Origin: Actinoplanes philippinensis
Lineage (GTDB): Bacteria; Actinomycetota; Actinomycetes; Mycobacteriales; Micromonosporaceae
Direction: 5' to 3'
Length of the DNA stretch: 64,000 nt
NCBI RefSeq assembly: GCF_900113015.1
Contig: NZ_FONV01000001.1
Location: 372,001-436,000 of the forward strand
Below the pieces are notes generated by a model, which made no database searches, was not told the origin of the DNA, and saw nothing but the letters and a program-made list of their open reading frames with translations. Each line of letters starts with the position of its first letter. The stretch's first letter is position 1. The position numbers and the translations under genes are program-made. This document shows positions 25,761-32,194 of the stretch, in pieces.

Positions 25761-26325
25761 GGTGGGTGACGCCCCGGCCCTCGATCACGCGCGGATCACT
25801 GAGCCGGACCGGCGTCACCACCTGATCGCCGAAGAAGCTGGTGCCGGCGCCGAGCAGGACCGGCACCAGCGACACGGTGATCTCGTCGAGCAGCCCGGCG
25901 TCCAGGTACTGCTGGGTGAGAGTCGGCGTCGACACCGACACGGTCCGCTCCCCCGCCGTCTTCTGCGCGGCCTCCAGCGCCGCGATCGCGTCGGTCCAGA
26001 AGGACGTCTCCGAATCGTCGCGCGGCCATCCGCCCGGCACCGAATGGCTGACCACGAACACCGGACATCCGGCGGGATGCCGGCCGCCCCAGCCGTCGGT
26101 GTTCTCGAAGAGCCGGCGCCCGCAGATCAGGGCGCCCGTCTCGCAGAGGGCGGGCCGCAGAAATCCGGCGCTCGCCTCGGTCACATGAAAAATCCAGCGC
26201 GGATCAGCACCCGGCACCTCGACGTCACCGTTCTGGTACCACCCGAACAGCTCGGCCACACCGTCGTGCTCATCCGCGACGAACCCGTCCAGCGACATGG
26301 ACAGGGCAGCGACGACCTTGCCCAT
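25738..26325 (-). CDS. dihydrofolate-reductase-like (RibD C-terminal family) protein
   Basis: 195 residues from the ATG at 26325 behind GAGGAGGG; upstream in-frame codons are not needed. It begins MGKVVAALSMSLDGFVA, the signature of the RibD_C/DHFR-like family, and has ALICGRRLFENTDGWGG and later ITVSLVPVLLGAGTSFF. The Rossmann-like fold binds NADPH. These stand-alone proteins are predicted reductases of unknown substrate, distinct from FolA. Confidence 0.85.
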   Translation of the reverse strand: MGKVVAALSMSLDGFVADEHDGVAELFGWYQNGDVEVPGADPRWIFHVTEASAGFLRPALCETGALICGRRLFENTDGWGGRHPAGCPVFVVSHSVPGGWPRDDSETSFWTDAIAALEAAQKTAGERTVSVSTPTLTQQYLDAGLLDEITVSLVPVLLGAGTSFFGDQVVTPVRLSDPRVIEGRGVTHLTYRVLR

Positions 26326-26777
26326 GGCAGCCCTCCTCACGCGCATCCCTTCTTCGCAGGCTTCCCCTTCGGAGCGGTTCACGCAACCCATTCATCTGCG
26401 CGTTCGCCCAGGTGAGGACTCCGCGCGCAGGCCTCCGCGCGATGCACTCGGCCCACTCCGAACGGATAATGTCTAGTTGACACAAACACTCGACAGGGTT
26501 ACTGTCGAGAAGACATCAAGGTCGATGACATCACAGCGCGGCCGACGTCACGCTCCTCGATGCGGTCAGCCCTGATCGCCCGCATTGCCATCGGACGCCG
26601 ACCAACAGACCACCGAACGACCCGTTCAGCCGAGTCCGCCCTTAATGGTCCTCAGTGGACCATTTCCGGTGCGGAGCGCCACGGGATTCCCCGCCGATCG
26701 CCGCCGCCATCGGGATCGATTCTGCAGCCGGCGACGCCTCAGTCAACATCCGCGCACATCGCACCGAAGGAGTACCG
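26326..26777. promoter_or_regulatory. 452-bp upstream region of the membrane protein/phosphorylase module
   Basis: Apart from the promoter-operator at 26477-26509 I see no gene here. If that promoter is used, the transcript has a ~265-nt untranslated leader before the GTG at 26778. GC content falls around 26460-26530, consistent with regulatory DNA. Confidence 0.4.
26477..26509 (+). promoter_or_regulatory. strong sigma-70-type promoter with overlapping palindromic operator
   Basis: TTGACA (26477-26482), an exact 17-bp spacer, then TACTGT (26500-26505). The perfect inverted repeat CTCGACA-N7-TGTCGAG (26489-26509) covers the spacer and the -10 box, so a bound repressor would block RNA polymerase. 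It does not match the actinobacterial LexA box. It faces the module starting at 26778. Confidence 0.6.
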
Positions 26778-28463
26778 GTGTCTCAATTCACCACGCACGC
26801 ACCGACGCATCCGGGGCCCAGACCGGAGGAGCCCTATCCCGTCGACCCGCTGACCGCGACGCGGCACCTCTGCGCCGGCGCCTATCTCGACGAGACCTTC
26901 CGGAACGAATGCCTGCGCGAGGTGTATTACGAGCCGAAGCGCATCGTCGCGCCGTCGTTCGGTTTCGACGCCGTACCGGTTCTCGCGCATTGTGTGAAAG
27001 CACGGAACGGCGCGCTGATCCGGGACGCCGTCATCGTCGGCACGGTGCTGGTCACCCTCTGCGCGGCGCCGGCCTCGCTGTTCCTGGTCCTGACCGCGAT
27101 GGCCGCGCTCCATTCCACGATCGTCACCTACCGCCTGGCCAAGGAGTGCTTCCAGCGGCTGCGGGCCAACGAGCCGATGGCGCTCGGCCCGCTGATCATC
27201 CGCCTGTTCTTCCTCCTCATCGGATACTGCGTGGTGTTCCTGCTCTTCTGGCTGGCCGTGGCCCTCGCCGGCACGGCCGCCACGACCACCAGCGCGAGCA
27301 GCATCGAGGGGTTCATCGCCGCGCTCGGGGCCGGGGCCTTCCTGGTCGGTGTGCTGATCTTCGGCGGATCGCTCGGTTTCCACCTGTGGCGGCAGTCCGT
27401 GCTGGACCGGATGATGCCCGGGGTGGCGCTCACCCAGCCGGTGCACAACCAGCGGCTCGAGGAGGTCGCCCGTCAGCAGCGGGGCAACACCACCGTCTAC
27501 AGCGGCTTCCGGTCGTACGTCGGCTCCGGGGACGTCGCCGGCAGCTCGGGCTTCGCGATCCGGCTGGTCCGGGCCGTCAACCCGGCCGCGCGGCAGCTCG
27601 ACGGGGTGATCGGGCGGCACGCCGACGGCTCCGGCGACTCCGAGCAGCGGCGCGAGTTCGAGCAGCTGCCGTTCGCCGCGCAGCAGCTCGTCGACCACGT
27701 CCGGGAGCGGCTGTCGACCCTGCTGCCGCAGCGCGCCGCCGAGGAGCAGATCGCCGGGCTGACCGTCGAGGACCGGGTGTGCCTGGCCGGCACCGAGGTG
27801 AGCCAGCTGCTGCCGTACACGCCGCCGGACGTGATGGCCGCGGTGATCCGCCACCCGACCTCGCCGGCCCGGCACTACCTCGCGTGCCAGGTGTTCGCGT
27901 GGGGCGGCCAGCTGATCCCCACCGTCTACGTGCACGTGGCGGTCCAGGGCCGCTCGCTCTACCTGGAGATGACGACGACGGTCCTGCCGCCCTGCGACGA
28001 GCGGTTCCGCATCGTCGACTCGGTGGACGGGCACGGCGCGGCCGCGTGGTGGCGTGCCGTCAAGACCGGCGTGGCCGACGCGCCGCGCGCGATCTGGCGG
28101 GCTCCGGTCCATCTGGCCAGCACCCTGATCAACATGGTCGCCGGGCAGAGCAGCGGCCAGGCCGCCGTCACCCGCGGGTTCGACTACGGGGCGCGGGTCG
28201 GCATCCGGGAGCTCGGCAGCGACACCGACGTCCGGTACCTGGCGCAGTCGCAGGACATCGCCAAATACCACAAGCTGATCGAGCGTCGCGTGTTCGCCTC
28301 GGTCCTGGACTACCTGGACAGCCACGACATCGACACCTCCGAGTTCCGCAGCCGCGCGGCGTCGGTCCTGAACATCAGTGGCGGCGTCTTCGCCAGCGCC
28401 GACTCGGTGACCTTCGCCGGCCCGGTCGCCGGACGGGACATGAACGGCGCGGGAGAGCAGTGA
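26778..28463 (+). CDS. membrane protein with C-terminal 'GPVAGRDM' tag, partner of phosphorylase-like protein
   Basis: 561 residues from a GTG at 26778 with AAGGAG 8 nt upstream. A cytoplasmic N-terminus is followed by three long hydrophobic segments (about 84-114, 138-166, 178-202) and a ~340-residue soluble region. I recognise no named domain in the soluble region (features: GFRSYVGSGDVAGSSG near residue 240, and a central stretch of Arg/Glu helices). The last ~30 residues form a Gly/Val strand-like tag: ISGGVFASADSVTFAGPVAGRDM. The next gene opens with the same kind of tag and overlaps this stop by one base. A role as membrane-bound sensor or effector platform is inferred. Confidence 0.65.
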   Translation: MSQFTTHAPTHPGPRPEEPYPVDPLTATRHLCAGAYLDETFRNECLREVYYEPKRIVAPSFGFDAVPVLAHCVKARNGALIRDAVIVGTVLVTLCAAPASLFLVLTAMAALHSTIVTYRLAKECFQRLRANEPMALGPLIIRLFFLLIGYCVVFLLFWLAVALAGTAATTTSASSIEGFIAALGAGAFLVGVLIFGGSLGFHLWRQSVLDRMMPGVALTQPVHNQRLEEVARQQRGNTTVYSGFRSYVGSGDVAGSSGFAIRLVRAVNPAARQLDGVIGRHADGSGDSEQRREFEQLPFAAQQLVDHVRERLSTLLPQRAAEEQIAGLTVEDRVCLAGTEVSQLLPYTPPDVMAAVIRHPTSPARHYLACQVFAWGGQLIPTVYVHVAVQGRSLYLEMTTTVLPPCDERFRIVDSVDGHGAAAWWRAVKTGVADAPRAIWRAPVHLASTLINMVAGQSSGQAAVTRGFDYGARVGIRELGSDTDVRYLAQSQDIAKYHKLIERRVFASVLDYLDSHDIDTSEFRSRAASVLNISGGVFASADSVTFAGPVAGRDMNGAGEQ

Positions 28464-29371
28464 TGACCGATCACTCGGGGGGCATCCACGTCTCCGGGAC
28501 CACGGTGAACTTCGGCGGCCCGGTCGCCGGACGCGACATGACGTACCACGCGGCGCCCCAGGCCGGACCCGGCGCGACCGGGTCCGCCCGGCCCCGCCGG
28601 TCCGCCGACGTCGCCGTCCTGACGATCATCGACGAGGAGATCCGGGCGGTCCAGGCGACGCTGCAGCGGATGCGTGACTACCGGGAACGGCGGCTGTCGT
28701 ACGGCCCGCTCGCCCGGGAGGCCTGGCTGCCGGACGCGGAGAACCGCCCGATCCGGGTGGCCGCCGTGCAGACGTACACACGCGGCACCGACTCGGCCGG
28801 GCTCGCCTACCGGGAGCTGGTCGCCGAGTACAACCCGGCCGTGGTGCTGCTGGTCGGCATCGCCGGTGGCGTCAACCCGAAGGTCCGGGTCGGCGACGTG
28901 GTGATATCCGACCAGGTGATCGCCTACGACGCCCGCCGGGAGGCGGCGGGCCACACCTACCGGCGCGGCCAGGCGCAGGCGATCGCCCGGCCGCTCGGCG
29001 ACCGGCTCAACGACTTCATGTCCAAGACCACCGCCGAGCAGGTACGCCCGGACGGCGAGACCTTCCACATCCGGCGCGGCCCGATCGGCTCGGGCAACGC
29101 CGTGGTCACCGACGCCCGGTCGGAGATCCGCCGCTGGCTGGCCGAGTTCAACGAGAAGGTGATGGCCGTCGAGACCGAGGCGGCCGGGGTGGCGCAGTCG
29201 TTCCACGAGAGCGCCCAGCAGGACGACAGCCCCCGCGGCTGGCTGACCATCCGTGGCATCTCCGACACCGCGGACAAGAAGAAGGGACACTCCTACCACG
29301 ACCTGGCCGCCCGGCACGCGGCCGAGGTGATGGCCCTGATCCTGCCGTTCCTGGTCTTCGACGAGAAGTAG
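28463..29371 (+). CDS. nucleoside-phosphorylase-fold protein with N-terminal 'GPVAGRDM' tag
   Basis: 302 residues; the ATG shares one base with the upstream stop (TGATG). Residues 5-26 form the tag (SGGIHVSGTTVNFGGPVAGRDM). From ~48 on there is a full PNP/UDP-phosphorylase superfamily domain: DVAVLTIIDEE, LLVGIAGGV (129-137), VGDVVIS (143-149), AVETEAAGVA (235-244) with the ribose-binding Met/Val-Glu pair region, and RGISDTAD with the base-contacting Asp268. Such domains are known both as MTA/AdoHcy nucleosidases and as predicted effectors in bacterial conflict systems. The tag and tight coupling to a membrane protein favour the latter. Confidence 0.78.
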   Translation: MTDHSGGIHVSGTTVNFGGPVAGRDMTYHAAPQAGPGATGSARPRRSADVAVLTIIDEEIRAVQATLQRMRDYRERRLSYGPLAREAWLPDAENRPIRVAAVQTYTRGTDSAGLAYRELVAEYNPAVVLLVGIAGGVNPKVRVGDVVISDQVIAYDARREAAGHTYRRGQAQAIARPLGDRLNDFMSKTTAEQVRPDGETFHIRRGPIGSGNAVVTDARSEIRRWLAEFNEKVMAVETEAAGVAQSFHESAQQDDSPRGWLTIRGISDTADKKKGHSYHDLAARHAAEVMALILPFLVFDEK

Positions 29372-29379
29372 CCCCTGCC

Positions 29380-29423
29380 CCGGCGGGGACGGCCGCGCGG
29401 TGGCACGGCCGTCCCCGCCGGGA
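29380..29423. terminator. strong bidirectional terminator
   Basis: A perfect 17-bp stem: CCCGGCGGGGACGGCCG (29380-29396), a 10-nt loop, and its complement (29407-29423). It separates the plus-strand module from the minus-strand tRNA array. Confidence 0.8.
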
Positions 29424-29447
29424 ACCGGGGCTGCTGTCGGGACGTGG

Positions 29448-29523
29448 AGGCAGGGGTGGGATTCGAACCCACGATTTCCGGCTTATGAGACCGGCGAGGA
29501 CGACCGAACTCCTCCACCCTGCG
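29448..29523 (-). tRNA. initiator-like tRNA-Met (CAT)
   Basis: Cloverleaf: acceptor CGCAGGG/CCCTGCC, D stem GAGG/CCTC, anticodon loop CTCATAA, T arm GTGGG/CCCAC. The 1-72 position is a C-C mismatch and 11-24 is A-T, both hallmarks of initiator tRNA. However, the third anticodon-stem pair is T-G rather than G-C, and position 73 is T. CCA follows directly (29447-29445); no other tRNA in the array encodes it. Confidence 0.8.
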
Positions 29524-29525
29524 AG

Positions 29526-29598
29526 TGCGCCGCCGGGGACTCGAACCCCGAACCTGCTGATTAAGAGTCAGAAGCTCTACCCATTGAGCTAGCGGCGC
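29526..29598 (-). tRNA. tRNA-Lys (CTT)
   Basis: Acceptor GCGCCGC/GCGGCGC, D arm GCTC/GAGC, anticodon loop CTCTTAA, T stem CGGGG/CCCCG, A73. The outermost anticodon-stem pair is T-C, a mismatch. No encoded CCA. Confidence 0.9.
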
Positions 29599-29609
29599 TC
29601 GTCGTGCAG

Positions 29610-29684
29610 TCGGGTCGGCGGGATTCGAACCCGCGTCCTCTCGCTCCCAAGGCGAGCGCGCTGACCAAGCTGCGCCACGACCCG
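29610..29684 (-). tRNA. tRNA-Pro (TGG)
   Basis: Acceptor CGGGTCG/CGACCCG, D arm GCGC/GCGC, anticodon stem CTCGC/GCGAG with loop CTTGGGA, T stem GCGGG/CCCGC, A73. The C1-G72 pair is the usual bacterial proline identity feature. Confidence 0.92.
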
Positions 29685-29692
29685 TTCGTACG

Positions 29693-29766
29693 TGTCGCCG
29701 GGTGGTTTCGAACCACCGGCCTCCGCCTTATGAGGGCGGCGCTCTCGGCCCCTGAGCTACGGCGAC
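29693..29766 (-). tRNA. tRNA with CAT anticodon (elongator Met or lysidine-type Ile)
   Basis: Acceptor GTCGCCG/CGGCGAC, D arm GCTC/GAGC, anticodon stem CCGCC/GGCGG with loop CTCATAA, T stem GGTGG/CCACC, A73. The 1-72 pair is normal, so this is not an initiator. Met and TilS-modified Ile cannot be separated by eye. Confidence 0.88.
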
Positions 29767-29770
29767 GGAG

Positions 29771-29861
29771 CGGAGAGCGGGAGATTCGAACTCCCGGCAA
29801 GAGTCATTACCCCTGCTCCGGATTAGCAATCCGGCGCCTTCGGCCACTCGGCCAGCTCTCC
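29771..29861 (-). tRNA. tRNA-Ser (GCT)
   Basis: 91 nt with the long variable arm of class II tRNAs. Acceptor GGAGAGC/GCTCTCC, anticodon stem CCGGA/TCCGG with loop TTGCTAA, discriminator G73 as required by seryl-tRNA synthetase. Confidence 0.93.
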
Positions 29862-29875
29862 ACTGTGTTACTGCG

Positions 29876-29948
29876 TGGACCCGGCCGGACTCGAACCGGC
29901 CACCTTCCGCTTGCAAGACGGATGCTCTACCTGATGAGCTACGAGCCC
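29876..29948 (-). tRNA. tRNA-Ala (TGC)
   Basis: Acceptor GGGCTCG/CGGGTCC with two G-T wobbles, one of them at 3-70, the alanine identity pair; D arm GCTC/GAGC; anticodon loop CTTGCAA; T stem GCCGG/CCGGC; A73. Confidence 0.92.
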
Positions 29949-29953
29949 TTGCG

Positions 29954-30027
29954 TACCCGGAGAGGGATTCGAACCCCCATCCTCCGCACCCTGAATGCGG
30001 CGCCTCTGCCAGTTGGGCTACCCGGGC
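29954..30027 (-). tRNA. tRNA with leucine anticodon CAG but short variable loop
   Basis: 74 nt. Acceptor GCCCGGG/TCCGGGT (wobbles at both ends), D stem GCCC/AGGC, anticodon stem CCGCA/TGCGG with loop TTCAGGG, five-base variable loop, T stem GGGGG/CCCTC, A73. Bacterial leucine tRNAs normally have a long variable arm, so charging specificity is uncertain even though the anticodon, G37 and A73 fit leucine. Confidence 0.82.
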
Positions 30028-30040
30028 CTGATCTCCTGCG

Positions 30041-30113
30041 TGCCCTCGGCGCGATTCGAACGCGCACCGTCCAGATCCTCGGTCTGGTGCCTCTGCCGTT
30101 GGGCCACGAGGGC
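30041..30113 (-). tRNA. tRNA with leucine anticodon GAG, short variable loop and C33
   Basis: 73 nt, built like its neighbour: acceptor GCCCTCG/CGAGGGC, D stem GCCC/AGGC, anticodon stem CCAGA/TCTGG, T stem GCGCG/CGCGC, A73. The loop CCGAGGA has C at position 33, where U is almost universal. The short variable region is again atypical for leucine. Confidence 0.78.
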
Positions 30114-30120
30114 GAAACAG

Positions 30121-30193
30121 TGTCCCCGGAGAGATTCGAACTCCCGACACCCGGATCCGTAATCCGGTGCTCTTTCCGCTGAGCTACGGAGAC
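30121..30193 (-). tRNA. tRNA-Arg (ACG)
   Basis: Acceptor GTCTCCG/CGGGGAC (one wobble), D arm GCTC/GAGC, anticodon stem CCGGA/TCCGG with loop TTACGGA (A34 is expected to become inosine), T stem CGGGA/TCTCT with one mismatch, A73. First tRNA of the array in transcription order. Confidence 0.9.
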
Positions 30194-30238
30194 ATCGTCA
30201 TATCGCTTTTCAATTGTCAAAGAAGGCACAACGAGAAA

Positions 30239-30268
30239 CGCCGCCCGGTTCCGTGAGGAAGGGCGGCG
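30239..30268 (-). terminator. terminator-like hairpin ahead of the tRNA array
   Basis: CGCCGCCC (30239-30246) pairs with GGGCGGCG (30261-30268), with inner TTCC/GGAA pairing. Read on the minus strand it is followed by a T-rich run (TTTCTCGTTGTG...TTCTTT). It stands between the 25-codon leader ORF and the first tRNA, where it could act as an attenuator. Confidence 0.6.
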
Positions 30269-30288
30269 CAGAGATCGCTAGCTGGTTG

Positions 30289-30366
30289 CTAGCTGCGCCA
30301 CCGGCCCAGAAGTCGGGCGAGACCTCGAACGGGGAGACTCGGCATGGCCTGCATCGTGGCGGACAT
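30289..30366 (-). CDS. 25-codon leader ORF upstream of the tRNA array
   Basis: The ATG at 30366 follows AGAGGGGGAG, a strong ribosome site. The peptide starts MSATMQAMPSLP and ends in an Arg-rich tail (RLLGRWRS). It lies 45 bp downstream of a good promoter and just before the hairpin at 30239-30268. The ORF is short and its reality rests on the ribosome site and position. A leader controlling read-through into the tRNA genes is the preferred reading. Confidence 0.4.
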   Translation of the reverse strand: MSATMQAMPSLPVRGLARLLGRWRS

Positions 30367-30417
30367 CGTCTCCCCCTCTCTGTGTTTCGCGGCCCGGCCG
30401 GGTCGGTGTTGATGACA

Positions 30418-30447
30418 AACATAGGCGGCCTCGCGGCACCCGTCCAA
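30418..30447 (-). promoter_or_regulatory. promoter of the leader ORF / tRNA array
   Basis: On the minus strand, TTGGAC (30447-30442), an 18-bp spacer, then TATGTT (30423-30418). Directly upstream is an AT-rich box (TTAATTCG, 30455-30448). A second isolated TTGACA at 30220-30215 lies too close to the first tRNA to be a good -35. Confidence 0.55.
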
Positions 30448-30473
30448 CGAATTAATCGAGGAAACTGAAGGAC

Positions 30474-30833
30474 ATGATCTACCGGGTTCTGGCCGAGGCC
30501 ACGATGGTCGTGCACTTCCTGTTCATCGCGTTCGTGGTGACCGGCGGTTTCCTGGCGTGGCGCCGGCCGCGGCTGATCTGGCTGCACCTGGCGGCGGCCG
30601 TGTGGGGCCTGTGCATCGTCGTGTTCGCCCTGAACTGCCCGTTGACGTATGTGGAGAACTGGGCGCGGGAGCGGGCCGGCCAGTCCGGATTGGAGCGCGG
30701 GTTCATCGACACGTACCTGACCGGCGTGATGTATCCGGAGCGCTACCTGGACGAGGTGCGGCTGCTGATCGCCGTGGTGGTGGCGGTCTCCTACGCCGGG
30801 GTGGTGATCAGGTGGCGGCGGCGACGGGGATGA
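30474..30833 (+). CDS. DUF2784 membrane protein
   Basis: 119 residues, ATG at 30474 after GAAGGAC. Three TM helices, with the DUF2784 signatures VVHFLFIAFVV, LNCPLTYVENWARERAG and GFIDTYLTGVMYPERY. Small inner-membrane proteins of this family have no known function. The 3' end overlaps the convergent TetR gene by 26 bp. Confidence 0.85.
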   Translation: MIYRVLAEATMVVHFLFIAFVVTGGFLAWRRPRLIWLHLAAAVWGLCIVVFALNCPLTYVENWARERAGQSGLERGFIDTYLTGVMYPERYLDEVRLLIAVVVAVSYAGVVIRWRRRRG

Positions 30834-31392
30834 TCGCCGCGACCGTCCGCAGCACGTGCTCGGGGGCGGGTGGCGGCCCGGTGCGGTCGGCGAAGAGCAG
30901 GTGGCCGGTGCCGATCAGGATGGCGCCGAGCGTGGCGGTGTCGGCGCCGGCCGCGATCCGCCCGCGGGACCGCTCGTCCTCCAGGTAGGCGGCGAACAGC
31001 TCGGCGGCCTCGGTGAGCACCGGGACACCGGCCGGCCACGTCTCGCGCAGCCGGGCGCGCAGCCCGTCGCGGAAGGTCACGAGCGCGACGATGGCCACCG
31101 CCACCGAGCCGAACAACGAGGTCAGCGCCTCCGCGACGGCGGTGGTGACGGATCCCTCGCCGGCGCGCAGGGCGACGACACGGGTGTCCATCCGGGTGGA
31201 GCGATCCAGAACGTACTCCGCGAGGAAGTCGTCGAAGTCGGTGAAGTGCCGGTGCAGGACGCCCTTGGCACAGCCGGCGCCGTCGGTGACGGCACGGCTG
31301 GTGAGCGCCTCGGGACCGGAGGCCAGCAGGATCCGGTCGGCGGCGTCGAAGAGTTGGGCCCGCACGTCTCGCAGGGCCACACCGGTCGGCAC
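30808..31392 (-). CDS. TetR-family repressor
   Basis: 194 residues from a GTG at 31392. A typical N-terminal helix-turn-helix is followed by an all-helical ligand domain (LTSRAVTDGAGCAKGVLHRHF ~30-50). There is no Shine-Dalgarno, but TAGATT lies 6 nt before the GTG, fitting a leaderless transcript. It is divergent from the methyltransferase gene; two identical-type palindromes in the shared region (31409-31448) are its likely operators. The ligand is unknown. Confidence 0.88.
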   Translation of the reverse strand: MPTGVALRDVRAQLFDAADRILLASGPEALTSRAVTDGAGCAKGVLHRHFTDFDDFLAEYVLDRSTRMDTRVVALRAGEGSVTTAVAEALTSLFGSVAVAIVALVTFRDGLRARLRETWPAGVPVLTEAAELFAAYLEDERSRGRIAAGADTATLGAILIGTGHLLFADRTGPPPAPEHVLRTVAAIIPVAAAT

Positions 31393-31408
31393 ATCAGGAA
31401 TCTAGCCG

Positions 31409-31448
31409 AGTGGGCGAGTGCCCACTTATAGTGGGCGCATGCCCACTA
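31409..31448. promoter_or_regulatory. double TetR-type operator and leaderless methyltransferase promoter
   Basis: AGTGGGC-GAGT-GCCCACT (31409-31426) and TAGTGGGC-GCAT-GCCCACTA (31429-31448) have centres 21 bp apart, two helical turns, so two dimers could bind one DNA face. TATAGT (31427-31432) between them is a -10 box 6 nt before the methyltransferase ATG at 31439, which itself sits inside the second palindrome. Confidence 0.75.
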
Positions 31449-32194
31449 CACCTGATCCCCGGCGGATCGCCCAGTCGTTCGGCGTCGACGCCGCGCGCTA
31501 CGACCGCGCCCGGCCGCGCTATCCGGCCGCCCTGATCAGCCGTCTCGCCGAGAGCGGCCCCGAGGTCCTCGACGTGGGCACCGGCACCGGCATCGTGGCC
31601 CGCCAGCTGCGCGACGCCGGCTGCCGGGTGCTCGGCGTCGAGCCCGACCCGCGGATGGCCGAGGCCGCCCGCGCACACGGCCTCACCGTGGAGGAGTCCC
31701 GGTTCGAGGAGTGGGACCCGGCCGGGCGCACCTTCGACACGGTCGTCGCCGGGCAGACCTGGCACTGGGTGGACCCGGCCGCCGGCTCGGCGCAGGCGGC
31801 ACGGGTGCTGCGGCCGGGCGGCCGGCTGGCGCTGTTCTGGAACGCCTACCGGCCGCCCGCCGAGCTGGCGGCCGCGTTCGGCGAGGTCTACCGGCGGGTC
31901 GCCCCGAGCCTGCCGTTCGACCCGTGGCAGGTGGCCGACCCCTACGCGACCGTCGCGGAGAAGACGATCGCCGGGATCGGGCCGGAGTTCACGGCGCCCG
32001 AGGTGTGGCGGTACGAGTGGGAGCACGAATACACCCGCGAGGAGTGGCTCGACCTGGTGCCGACCGCCGGTGGCCACACACTGCTGCCACCGGCGGAGCT
32101 GTCCGCGTTGATCGACGGCCTGGGCGAGGTGACCGGCGAGCGGTTCACCATGCCCTACACGACGGTGGCGGTCACAGCGGTAACGGCAGGGTAG
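31439..32194 (+). CDS. SAM-dependent methyltransferase (class I)
   Basis: 251 residues from the ATG at 31439, immediately downstream of a -10 box, so the mRNA is probably leaderless. Motif I is VLDVGTGTGIVARQL and the acidic motif II end is VLGVEPDPRM; TWHWVDP and LRPGGRLALFWN are typical of UbiE/Methyltransf_11 proteins. Substrate unknown. Expression should be controlled by the divergent TetR protein. Convergent 23-bp overlap with zwf. Confidence 0.85.
   Translation: MPTTPDPRRIAQSFGVDAARYDRARPRYPAALISRLAESGPEVLDVGTGTGIVARQLRDAGCRVLGVEPDPRMAEAARAHGLTVEESRFEEWDPAGRTFDTVVAGQTWHWVDPAAGSAQAARVLRPGGRLALFWNAYRPPAELAAAFGEVYRRVAPSLPFDPWQVADPYATVAEKTIAGIGPEFTAPEVWRYEWEHEYTREEWLDLVPTAGGHTLLPPAELSALIDGLGEVTGERFTMPYTTVAVTAVTAG

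Noticed and set aside
26489..26509. SOS/LexA box over the module promoter
   Set aside because: The palindrome CTCGACA-N7-TGTCGAG lacks the CGAAC-N4-GTTCG core of actinobacterial LexA sites.
26585..28462. In-frame upstream extension of the phosphorylase-like protein to 928 residues
   Set aside because: The extension is an Arg/Pro-rich shadow of the membrane-protein gene; the tag at the true start (28463) settles the boundary.
29604..30182. A 192-codon open frame (plus strand) with repeated RDSNPRP/IRTRT-like motifs across the tRNA array
   Set aside because: This is the well-known spurious translation of antisense tRNA T-arms; the DNA encodes tRNAs on the minus strand.
29448..30193. An integrated phage or plasmid around the tRNA array
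   Set aside because: No integrase, terminase, replication or attachment-site duplication is visible within the window; the mobile origin stays a hypothesis.
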